Source: Frankiales bacterium (GTDB lineage: Bacteria > Actinomycetota > Actinomycetes > Mycobacteriales > SCTD01). Taken from it: a DNA stretch of 11,583 nucleotides. The notes under the pieces were generated by a model that made no database searches, was not told the DNA's origin, and saw only the letters and a program-made list of their open reading frames with translations. The position numbers were made by a program, and so were the translations under genes. Each line of letters begins with the position of its first letter. Within the stretch, counting starts at the first letter, position 1. The DNA is taken from assembly GCA_004299215.1 (NCBI GenBank), contig SCTD01000611.1:1-11583 (forward strand), read 5' to 3'. Shown here one piece after another: positions 1 through 6,127 of the stretch.

Positions 1-1140
1 GTCGACGAGCAGTCCCGGACCGCGACCTTCGAGCCGGGGGTGCGGGGACCGGACGCGGAGCGGCTGCTCGCGGCGTACGGCCTGACGCTCGGCCACTTCC
101 CCCAGTCGTACGAGCACGCGTCCCTGGGTGGCTACGCCGCCACCCGCAGCGCCGGCCAGGCCTCGACCGGCTACGGCCGCTTCGACGAGCTCGTGGTGGC
201 CGTGGAGCTGATGACGCCGGCCGGACCGCTCCGGCTCGGGCGGGGCGCGGCCACGGCCGCCGGTCCGGACCTGCTGGGTCTGGTCCTCGGCAGCGAGGGG
301 GCCTTCGGCGTCGTCACCTCGGTGACGGTGCGGGTGCGACCCCTGCCGGCCGTGAGGCGCTACGAGGGGCTGTTCTTCCGGACCTGGGCGGAGGGGTGCG
401 CGGCGCTGCGCGAGATGGAGCAGGAGCGCGTCGCCCCCGACGTCGCGCGGCTGTCCGACCCGGACGAGACCCGCGCGCAGCTGGCCCTCGCCGGCACGGG
501 CGGTCTCAAGGGCCGGGTGGGCCGCGCCGTGCTCCGCGCCCGCGGCTACACGGGCGGCTGCCTGGCGATCCTCGGCTGGGAGGGCACCGAGTCCGCCGTC
601 GCCGCCCGGCGGAAGGCGTCGCTCTCGGTCGCCGGCCGGCACGGCGCGTTCGTCGCCGGCACGTCGGTCGGCGACAGGTGGGAGCACGGCCGGTACGCCG
701 GGCCGTACCTGCGCGAGGACCTGCTCGACGCGGGCTACCTGGTGGAGACGCTCGAGACCTCGGCCACCTGGTCCCGGCTGGACGCGACGCACGCCGCCGT
801 CCGCACCGCGCTGTCCGAGGCGCTCCCCCGCTCGATCGTGATGTGCCACGTGAGCCACCTCTACGCGCACGGCGCGTCGCTCTACTTCACGGTGCTCACC
901 ACCCGCTCGAGCGACGACCCGATGGCCCAGTGGCAGCGCGCCAAGGACGCTGCCTGCGCGGCCATCGTCGACAGCGGTGCGACGATCACCCACCACCACG
1001 CCGTCGGCACCGACCACCGCGACTGGATGACCGACGAGGTCGGCACGCTCGGCGTGGAGGTGCTGCGGGCGGTCAAGGCGACGCTCGACCCGGCCGGGGT
1101 GCTCAATCCCGGCAAGCTGATCCCCACCCGAGAGGACTGA
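1..1140 (+). CDS. FAD-binding oxidase, alkylglycerone-phosphate synthase-like (5' partial)
   Basis: The frame is open from base 1 and the true start lies outside the window; 379 residues are visible. The fold is the FAD-binding type 4 (VAO/PCMH) family with a C-terminal FAD-oxidase domain. Marks of the alkyldihydroxyacetonephosphate synthase branch are GLTLGHFPQSYEHASLGGY near residues 27-45, then ATRSAGQASTGYGR, the FAD-contacting loop. Further on are a SHLYAHGASLYFTV segment, a HHH triad followed by AVG near residue 325 (the family's active-site histidines), and the usual DPAGVLNPGKL end. Characterised eukaryotic members exchange the acyl chain of acyl-DHAP for a fatty alcohol to make ether lipids. 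Whether the actinobacterial branch does this is unproven, so I give only the class. It ends one base before the lipid kinase start, so the two are almost certainly co-transcribed, as in Rv2251-Rv2252 of M. tuberculosis. Family assignment is firm; the substrate is not known. Confidence 0.88.
   Translation, partial: VDEQSRTATFEPGVRGPDAERLLAAYGLTLGHFPQSYEHASLGGYAATRSAGQASTGYGRFDELVVAVELMTPAGPLRLGRGAATAAGPDLLGLVLGSEGAFGVVTSVTVRVRPLPAVRRYEGLFFRTWAEGCAALREMEQERVAPDVARLSDPDETRAQLALAGTGGLKGRVGRAVLRARGYTGGCLAILGWEGTESAVAARRKASLSVAGRHGAFVAGTSVGDRWEHGRYAGPYLREDLLDAGYLVETLETSATWSRLDATHAAVRTALSEALPRSIVMCHVSHLYAHGASLYFTVLTTRSSDDPMAQWQRAKDAACAAIVDSGATITHHHAVGTDHRDWMTDEVGTLGVEVLRAVKATLDPAGVLNPGKLIPTRED
1130..1136 (+). 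promoter_or_regulatory. Ribosome binding site of the lipid kinase gene
   Basis: GAGAGGA lies six bases before the GTG at 1142, inside the last codons of the upstream oxidase. It supports GTG 1142 as the kinase start and indicates translational coupling across the one-base gap. Confidence 0.6.
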
Positions 1141-1141
1141 C

Positions 1142-2029
1142 GTGCGCCGACTGCAGCTGGTCGTCAACCCGGCAGCGGGCGGGGGGCGGGCGTCCACGCT
1201 CCTGCCGTCGGTCGAGGCGGCGCTGCGCAGCGCCGGCCACGACCTCGTCGTGACGCCGACGGCCTCGCTCGAGCACGCCGACGAGCTCACCGCCCAGGCC
1301 GTCGCCGACGACCGGGTCGCCGTCGCGATGGGCGGCGACGGCATCGTCGGGCGCGTCGCCGGCACCGTGGCGCGCCTCGGCGGGGTGCTCGGCGTGCTCC
1401 CCGGCGGTCGCGGCAACGACTTCTGCCGCGCCACCGGGCTCCCCCAGGACCCGGTCGGGGCCTGCGCGGTCCTGTCCAGCGGCGTCGCGCAGCCCGTCGA
1501 CCTCGGCGTCGTCACGAGCGCCGAGGGCGAGGCGGTCTTCCTCGGCATCGCCAGCATCGGCTTCGACAGCGACGTGCAGGAGAGGGTGCTGACCAGCCGG
1601 GTGCCGCTCGGCCAGCTGGTCTACCTCTACGGCTCGCTCGCGACCGTGGCGACCTGGCGGCACGCGCGCTTCTCGTGCTCGGCCGACGGCGAGCCGTTCA
1701 CGGTGCACGGCTGGTCGGTCGCGGTCGCCAACTCCGGCATCTACGGCGGCGGCATGCACCTCGCGCCGGACGCCTCGCTGCACGACGGGCTGCTCGACGT
1801 GGTGACCTCCTCCGCGACCGGGAAGCTGGCCTTCCTCCGGGCGCTGCCCAAGGTCTTCAAGGGCACCCACGTGGACGAGCCGTCCATCTCGGTGCGCCGC
1901 GCCTCGGTCGTCGAGCTGGACGCCGACCGGCCGTTCCGGGTCTTCGCCGACGGCGACCCGGTCGGCACGCTGCCGGCCACCGTGACGGTGCGTCCCGGTG
2001 CGGTGCGGGTGCTGCTGCCACCCACCTGA
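1142..2029 (+). CDS. Diacylglycerol kinase family lipid kinase
   Basis: This 295-residue protein has the DAGK catalytic fold. An N-terminal LVVNPAAGGGRA (residues 6-17) is the phosphate-binding start. GGDG occurs at 64-67, and LPGGRGNDFCRATGLP (86-101) replaces the commoner LGTGNDFAR. HDGLLDVV (214-221) carries the conserved C-terminal acidic residues, and the protein closes with the FADGDPVG...VRVLLP beta-sandwich end. Family members transfer the ATP gamma-phosphate to diacylglycerol or related lipids at the inner membrane face. The M. tuberculosis relative Rv2252 is a diacylglycerol kinase connected to phosphatidylinositol mannoside synthesis. The usual Thr of GGDGT is Ile here, followed by VGRVAG. 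I believe this variant is shared by an actinobacterial subgroup, so activity is not excluded. It sits one base behind the oxidase, suggesting a common lipid pathway. The exact lipid substrate cannot be read from sequence. Confidence 0.88.
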   Translation: MRRLQLVVNPAAGGGRASTLLPSVEAALRSAGHDLVVTPTASLEHADELTAQAVADDRVAVAMGGDGIVGRVAGTVARLGGVLGVLPGGRGNDFCRATGLPQDPVGACAVLSSGVAQPVDLGVVTSAEGEAVFLGIASIGFDSDVQERVLTSRVPLGQLVYLYGSLATVATWRHARFSCSADGEPFTVHGWSVAVANSGIYGGGMHLAPDASLHDGLLDVVTSSATGKLAFLRALPKVFKGTHVDEPSISVRRASVVELDADRPFRVFADGDPVGTLPATVTVRPGAVRVLLPPT

Positions 2030-2042
2030 CAGTCTGTGCGGC

Positions 2043-4049
2043 GTGCCGTCCACCAACCGCCTGGTCAAGCGCGTCGTCCTCGGCAGGGCGCTGCGCAGCG
2101 ACCGCCAGGCCGAGCAGGAGCTGCCCAAGCGGCTCGCCCTCCCGATCTTCGCCAGCGACCCGCTGTCCAGCGTCACCTACGCGACGCAGGAGCTGCTGGT
2201 CATCCTCACCCTCGGCGGGATCGCCTACCTCTACCTGACGCCGTACCTGGCGGCGGCGGTGGTCGTCCTGCTCACCGTGGTGGTGCTGTCCTACCGCCAG
2301 CTCGTGCACGCCTACCCGACCGGCGGCGGGGACTACGAGGTCGCCTCCACGAACCTCGGCCGGCGCAGCGGCGGGGTCGTCGCCAGCGCGCTGCTCGTGG
2401 ACTACGTCCTCACCGTCGCCGTCTCGGTCTCCGCCGGCGTCGACAACATCATCAGCGCCGCCCACGGGCTGCAGGACCACCGCGTCGCCGTCGCCCTGGG
2501 CTGCGTCGCCCTGCTGACCGCCCTCAACCTGCGCGGGGTACGGGAGAACGGCCGGATCTTCGCGATCCCGACGTACGGCTTCGTCCTCGGCGTCGCCGCG
2601 CTGGTCGCGTACGGCTTCTACTCCGCCGCCACGGGCGACACCCCGCAGGCCGAGAGCGCGTCGTACACCGTCATCCCCGCCGACGGGAAGGACGAGCTCA
2701 CCGGCCTCGCGTTCGCCTTCCTGGCCCTGCGGGCGTTCGCCTCCGGCTGCACGGCGCTCACGGGGGTCGAGGGCATCGCGAACGGCGTCCCGGCCTTCCG
2801 CCGGCCCAAGGCCCGGAACGCCGCCACGACGCTGGCCCTGATGGGCGCCATCGCCGGCGCGATGTTCATCGGCATCACGGCCCTGGCGATGCTCACCGAC
2901 GTCCGCTACGTCGAGGACCCGGTGCGCCAGATCGCCGGCTTCAGCGAGGGCGACGTGCAGCCCAGCGTCATCGCCCAGCTGGGCGCCGCGGTGTTCGGCG
3001 ACGGCAGCCCGGGCTTCTTCTACCTGCAGGTGATGGCGGCCGGGATCCTCATCCTGGCCGCCAACACCGCCTTCAACGGGTTCCCGGTGCTGGGGTCGAT
3101 CCTGGCCCAGGACCGCAACCTGCCGCGCCAGCTGCACACCCGTGGCGACCGGCTGGTCTACAGCAACGGCATCCTCACCCTCGCGGTCTTCGCCGGGCTG
3201 CTCATCGCCGCCTTCGACGCGAGCGTCACGCGCCTGATCCAGCTCTACATCGTCGGCGTCTTCACCTCGTTCACCTTCGGCCAGGCCGGCATGGTCAAGC
3301 ACTGGAACACGCTGCTGCGCAAGGGAGCGGTGCCCGCCGACCGGCGCGGCGCCGTCCTGCGCAGCCGCGCGATCAACTTCCTGGGGGCGAGCCTCACCGG
3401 CCTGGTCCTGGTCATCGTCACGGTCACGAAGTTCACCCACGGCGCCTACCTCGTGCTCATCGCGATGCCCGTGCTCTACGGCATCATGCGCGGGATCAAC
3501 CGGCACTACGAGCGGGTCGCCGAGGAGCTCGAGCCGGACGACGAGCTCATCCCGCTGCCCAGCCGCAACCACGCCGTGGTGCTCGTGTCGAAGCTGCACG
3601 CCCCGACGTTGCGCGCGCTCACCTACGCCCGGGCCACCCGGCCGCACGACCTCACGGCGCTGACCGTCGAGGTCGACAAGGAGGAGTCACGCGCGCTGCA
3701 GGAGGCGTGGGAGCGGCGCGCGCTGCCGGTGCCGCTCACCGTCATCCACTCGCCCTACCGCGAGATCACCCGGCCGGTGCTCGACTACGTGCGCGACCTG
3801 CACCGCAGCAGCCCGCGTGACGTCGTGACCGTCTTCATCCCGGAGTACGTCGTCGGCCACTGGTGGGAGCAGCTGCTCCACAACCAGAGCGCGCTCCGCC
3901 TCAAGGCGCGGCTGCTGTTCCAGCCCGGCGTCATGGTCACCAGCGTCGCCTACCAGCTGCGCTCGTCGCAGCAGCGGCAGGAGCAGCAGGACGCGCAGGA
4001 CTCCGCGCCGGGGGACGTGCGCCGCCCGCTCCGCCACGGCACGGACTAG
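2043..4049 (+). CDS. APC-superfamily permease, KimA-like K+ uptake protein
   Basis: The protein has 668 residues from GTG 2043; the preferred N-terminus is PSTNRLVKRVVLGRALRSD, since the further-upstream frame is not family-like. Roughly 12 membrane segments (about 40-480) are followed by a soluble domain (about 505-640) resembling the cytosolic USP-like domain of KimA. Residues matching those I recall as K+ ligands in Bacillus subtilis KimA (D36, Y43, Y118, T121, S125) appear at a constant offset of three: D39 and Y46 in FASDPLSSVTYA, then Y121, T124 and S128 in DYVLTVAVS. A conserved SGCTALTGVEG segment follows at 234-244. The family imports K+, and KimA is inhibited by c-di-AMP; whether this protein binds it is inference. 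It starts 13 bases after the lipid kinase with no clear Shine-Dalgarno, so it may be read from that operon. Homologues usually sit beside the CeoB/CeoC genes, which here lie 5.3 kb away. Confidence 0.85.
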   Translation: MPSTNRLVKRVVLGRALRSDRQAEQELPKRLALPIFASDPLSSVTYATQELLVILTLGGIAYLYLTPYLAAAVVVLLTVVVLSYRQLVHAYPTGGGDYEVASTNLGRRSGGVVASALLVDYVLTVAVSVSAGVDNIISAAHGLQDHRVAVALGCVALLTALNLRGVRENGRIFAIPTYGFVLGVAALVAYGFYSAATGDTPQAESASYTVIPADGKDELTGLAFAFLALRAFASGCTALTGVEGIANGVPAFRRPKARNAATTLALMGAIAGAMFIGITALAMLTDVRYVEDPVRQIAGFSEGDVQPSVIAQLGAAVFGDGSPGFFYLQVMAAGILILAANTAFNGFPVLGSILAQDRNLPRQLHTRGDRLVYSNGILTLAVFAGLLIAAFDASVTRLIQLYIVGVFTSFTFGQAGMVKHWNTLLRKGAVPADRRGAVLRSRAINFLGASLTGLVLVIVTVTKFTHGAYLVLIAMPVLYGIMRGINRHYERVAEELEPDDELIPLPSRNHAVVLVSKLHAPTLRALTYARATRPHDLTALTVEVDKEESRALQEAWERRALPVPLTVIHSPYREITRPVLDYVRDLHRSSPRDVVTVFIPEYVVGHWWEQLLHNQSALRLKARLLFQPGVMVTSVAYQLRSSQQRQEQQDAQDSAPGDVRRPLRHGTD

Positions 4050-4064
4050 CGCTTCCCGGGTCCG
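4042..4064. other. Convergent junction with shared CTAG stop and weak inverted repeat
   Basis: CTAG at 4046-4049 is its own reverse complement. TAG at 4047-4049 ends the permease, and the complementary TAG read from 4048 to 4046 ends the SPFH gene. CGGAC (4042-4046) and GTCCG (4060-4064) form a five-base inverted repeat around a 13-base loop. That is too weak to call a confident terminator, and there is no U-tract. Confidence 0.6.
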
Positions 4065-4948
4065 ATCCCGAGCTCGCCCAGCGTGCCGGCGACGTCGGTC
4101 GGCACGAACCACACCTTGTTCGCCTCGCCCTCGGCGATCCGGGGCAGCAGCTGGGTGCGCTGGAAGGCCAGCACGTTCTCGTCGATCCCCGCGTCCTTGA
4201 TGGCCTGGACGACCATCGCGATCGCCTTGGCCTCGCCCTCGGCGCGCAGCAGCGCCGACTGCTTGTCGGCCTCGGCGCGCAGGATCGTCGCCTGCTTGTC
4301 GGCCTCGGCGTTGAGCACGGCGGCCTCCTTCTGCCCCTGCGCGGACAGCACCGCCGACTGCTGCTGGCCCTCGGCGGTGAGGATCGCCGCCCGCTTGCCG
4401 CGGTCGGCCCGCATCGCCTGCTCCATGGCGTCGCGGATCGTGGGCGGCGGCTCGATGCCGCGGATCTCGACCCGGTTCACCTTCACCCCCCACTTGCCGG
4501 TCGCCTCGTCGAGCACCGTCGCGAGCCGCTCGTTGATGTGGTCGCGACCGGTCAGCGCCTCCTCGAGCTGCATGCCGCCGACGACGTTGCGCAGCGTCGT
4601 GACGACCAGCTGCTCGATGGCCACCACGACGTTCTCGATCTTGTACTGCGCCGAGGCGGGGTCGGTGATCGAGTAGTAGATGACCGAGTCGATCCCGACC
4701 ACCAGGTTGTCGCGGGTGATGACGGCCTGCGGCGGGAAGCCGACGACCTGCTCGCGGATGTCCATGCGGGTCCGCACGCGGTCGAGCACCGGCACGAGCA
4801 GGTGGATGCCCGGCTCGAGCGTGCGGCTGTACTTGCCCAGCCGCTCGATGACGAAGACCGACGCCTGCGGCACGATCCGCACCGTCTTGAGCAGCGCCAC
4901 GACGACCAGCGCCGCGAGGACGAGGACGACGATGCCAGCAGGGTCCAC
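4046..4948 (-). CDS. SPFH/band 7 (stomatin/QmcA-like) membrane protein
   Basis: A 300-residue protein with one N-terminal membrane segment (residues about 5-20) and then the SPFH/band 7 domain. Typical stomatin-class motifs are VPQASVFVIERLGKY (26-40), LEPGIHLLVPVLD (44-56), the MDIREQ strand, and GVKVNRVEIRGIEPP (154-168). Residues 187-241 form a five-fold 11-residue repeat predicted to be helical or coiled. SPFH proteins oligomerise into cage-like or ring assemblies on membranes and organise microdomains or scaffold proteases; this class usually pairs with an NfeD protein. nfeD lies directly upstream with 19 bases between, so they form an operon. The start is GTG 4948 with GGAAGGGG eight bases before it. 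The end overlaps the permease stop on the opposite strand. Family assignment is firm; physiological role is by analogy. Confidence 0.93.
   Translation of the reverse strand: MDPAGIVVLVLAALVVVALLKTVRIVPQASVFVIERLGKYSRTLEPGIHLLVPVLDRVRTRMDIREQVVGFPPQAVITRDNLVVGIDSVIYYSITDPASAQYKIENVVVAIEQLVVTTLRNVVGGMQLEEALTGRDHINERLATVLDEATGKWGVKVNRVEIRGIEPPPTIRDAMEQAMRADRGKRAAILTAEGQQQSAVLSAQGQKEAAVLNAEADKQATILRAEADKQSALLRAEGEAKAIAMVVQAIKDAGIDENVLAFQRTQLLPRIAEGEANKVWFVPTDVAGTLGELGIGPGKR
4226..4390 (-). repeat. Five tandem 11-residue repeats within the SPFH protein
   Basis: Residues 187-241 divide without gaps into AAILTAEGQQQ, SAVLSAQGQKE, AAVLNAEADKQ, ATILRAEADKQ and SALLRAEGEAK. The pattern is small-x-hydrophobic-L-x-A-E/Q-x-x-x-x. 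An 11-residue period suits a right-handed or straight helical coiled coil, consistent with the oligomerising stalk of SPFH proteins. Confidence 0.85.
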
Positions 4949-4956
4949 GACGGGAG

Positions 4957-4964
4957 CCCCTTCC
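4957..4964 (-). promoter_or_regulatory. Ribosome binding site of the SPFH gene
   Basis: On the minus strand GGAAGGGG lies eight bases before GTG 4948, in the 19-base gap after the nfeD stop. It fixes the GTG as the start and supports separate initiation within an operon. Confidence 0.55.
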
Positions 4965-4967
4965 GTG

Positions 4968-5411
4968 TCAGGTGTGCGGGAGATCCGGGGAGTAGACGAG
5001 CAGCGTCGCGCCGTCGACCGCGGCCACGCTCACCGGCAGACCGGCGTCGATCGGCCCGGTGCCGGCGTACGGCCGGGCTCGCCACAGCTCGCCGTTGAGG
5101 CGGACCTGACCGCTCAGCTCGGTGACCTTCTCGACCACCATCGCGGTCGAGCCGGTGAGAGCGCGGGCGTCGGTGTGCGAGCCGTCGTCGCCGGACAGCA
5201 GCATCCGCTGCATCGGCGGGCGGGCGAAGGCCAGCAGCGCGAGGCTGGAGCCGGCGAAGACCAGGCCCTGCACCAGGGCGGGCGCGCCGAGGAAGGCCGC
5301 GACGGCCGTGACGAGCGCCGCGGCGCCCAGCAGGCCGAGCACGATCGTGAGGGTGAACATCTCGGCGACGACCAGCCCGATGCCTGCCAGCAGCCACACC
5401 AGGTCCTCCAC
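4968..5411 (-). CDS. NfeD-like membrane protein
   Basis: A 147-residue short-form NfeD. The N-terminus has two to three hydrophobic segments (about 4-20, 24-42 and 47-63). The C-terminus (about 82-140) is a small beta-barrel (OB-like), visible as ALTGSTAMVVEKV, SGQVRLNGELWRA and LPVSVAAVDGATLLV. This is the truncated form without the N-terminal ClpP-like serine protease domain. NfeD proteins are encoded next to SPFH proteins and act with them in membrane microdomains; the OB domain is thought to contact the partner. The start is GTG 5411. No Shine-Dalgarno precedes it, but TAGGGT stands six bases upstream, the geometry of a leaderless actinobacterial transcript. The SPFH gene follows 19 bases downstream. 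Confidence 0.88.
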   Translation of the reverse strand: MEDLVWLLAGIGLVVAEMFTLTIVLGLLGAAALVTAVAAFLGAPALVQGLVFAGSSLALLAFARPPMQRMLLSGDDGSHTDARALTGSTAMVVEKVTELSGQVRLNGELWRARPYAGTGPIDAGLPVSVAAVDGATLLVYSPDLPHT

Positions 5412-5417
5412 GGGCCG

Positions 5418-5423
5418 ACCCTA
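5418..5423 (-). promoter_or_regulatory. Predicted -10 element of leaderless nfeD-SPFH promoter
   Basis: TAGGGT on the minus strand fits TANNNT and ends six bases before GTG 5411, so transcription would begin at or next to the start codon. I see no convincing -35 box. Predicted from spacing only. Confidence 0.45.
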
Positions 5424-5447
5424 TCCCCGCAGCCGCCGCCCGCCAGG

Positions 5448-5453
5448 CAGGAT
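5448..5453 (+). promoter_or_regulatory. Possible -10 element of leaderless trmB promoter
   Basis: CAGGAT (consensus TANNNT with T1 changed) ends exactly six bases before GTG 5460, the same spacing as on the opposite strand for nfeD. The GAGGGG next to the start abuts it and is too close to act as a Shine-Dalgarno. Weak on its own; the mirrored spacing makes it worth noting. Confidence 0.3.
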
Positions 5454-5459
5454 CGAGGG

Positions 5460-6107
5460 GTGACCGCCCCCGTACGCACGTTCAAGGTCCGCCGGCGCGT
5501 CACCCCCGGCCAGGCCGACGCTCTCGCGCGGCTGCTGCCCGGCTACGGCGTCGACGCGACGCGGCCGTTCGTGGCGGCGCAGGCCTTCGGCCGGCAGGCG
5601 CCGCTGGTGCTCGAGATCGGCTCGGGGATGGGCGAGGCGACGGCGGCGATGGCCGCGGCCGACCCGGGTCGCGACGTGCTGGCCGTCGAGGTGCACACGC
5701 CGGGGCTGGGCACGCTGCTGCGCCGGATCGAGGACGCCGGCCTGACCAACGTCCGGGTGCTCGAGGGCGACGCCCGCGAGGTGCTGGCCGACCTGCTCGC
5801 ACCGGGGAGCCTGGACGAGGTGCGGGTGTTCTTCCCCGACCCCTGGCCCAAGGCCCGGCACGCCAAGCGCCGCCTGGTCACCGCGGGCTTCGCCGCCCTG
5901 GTGGCGTCACGCCTGCGCCCGGGTGGCCGACTGCACGTCGCCACGGACTGGACGTCGTACGCCGAGCAGGTCGAGCAGGTGCTCGCCGGCAGCGAGGAGT
6001 ACGACGTCGTCGCGCGGGACCGCGGTGCGCGGCCGGTGACCCGCTTCGAGCAGCGCGGCCTCGACGCCGGCCGCCAGCCGCACGACGTCGTCGCCCGGCG
6101 CCGCTGA
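5460..6107 (+). CDS. trmB: tRNA (guanine-N7-)-methyltransferase TrmB
   Basis: A 215-residue class I SAM-dependent methyltransferase that makes m7G at position 46 of tRNA. The SAM-binding motif I is LVLEIGSGMGEAT (49-61), with the acidic residue ending strand 2 in AVEVHTPG (75-82). The TrmB signature VFFPDPWPKARHAKRRL occupies 123-139, containing the catalytic/substrate-binding FPDPWPK. ATDWTSYAEQ (161-170) and RPVTRFEQRGLDAG (191-204) are the remaining family motifs. The open frame runs far upstream antisense to nfeD, but TrmB homology begins with the FKVRRR segment, so GTG 5460 is chosen. It is divergent from nfeD, with 48 bases between starts, and convergent with the secreted-protein gene, with nine bases between stops. 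Length and motifs are complete. Confidence 0.95.
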   Translation: MTAPVRTFKVRRRVTPGQADALARLLPGYGVDATRPFVAAQAFGRQAPLVLEIGSGMGEATAAMAAADPGRDVLAVEVHTPGLGTLLRRIEDAGLTNVRVLEGDAREVLADLLAPGSLDEVRVFFPDPWPKARHAKRRLVTAGFAALVASRLRPGGRLHVATDWTSYAEQVEQVLAGSEEYDVVARDRGARPVTRFEQRGLDAGRQPHDVVARRR

Positions 6108-6127
6108 GGCGACGCGTCAGCAGCCGG
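6095..6127. terminator. Possible bidirectional hairpin containing both stop codons
   Basis: GCTGA (6103-6107) pairs with TCAGC (6117-6121) across a nine-base loop. CCGGC (6095-6099) can pair with GCCGG (6123-6127) outside an asymmetric internal loop. The TGA of trmB and the complementary TGA of the secreted-protein gene lie opposite each other in the stem. There is no U-tract, which is common in actinobacterial terminators. Two facing TGA codons contribute three of the pairs automatically, so the evidence is moderate. Confidence 0.35.

Noticed and set aside
1998..2042. Start of the permease gene at GTG 1998
   Set aside because: It would add a Cys-rich stretch overlapping the kinase 3' end; GTG 2043 gives the family-like N-terminus.
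2030..2042. c-di-AMP riboswitch (ydaO type) before the KimA-like gene
   Set aside because: Only 13 bases separate it from the kinase gene and no riboswitch core is visible in or near them.
1103..2176. 357-codon minus-strand open frame opposite the lipid kinase
   Set aside because: Its composition is that of a frame shadow, and the plus-strand kinase has complete family motifs.
1857..3647. 596-codon open frame on the minus strand
   Set aside because: It is antisense to the lipid kinase and permease, low in complexity (R, G, D, E, A runs) and lacks any domain pattern; a typical product of high-GC codon bias.
3863..5098. 411-codon plus-strand open frame across the SPFH gene
   Set aside because: It is antisense to clear SPFH and NfeD proteins and shows only repetitive R/H/D/L-rich sequence.
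4680..5459. Upstream extension of the trmB frame
   Set aside because: The added sequence is antisense to nfeD and SPFH and has no TrmB homology; GTG 5460 suits the family N-terminus.
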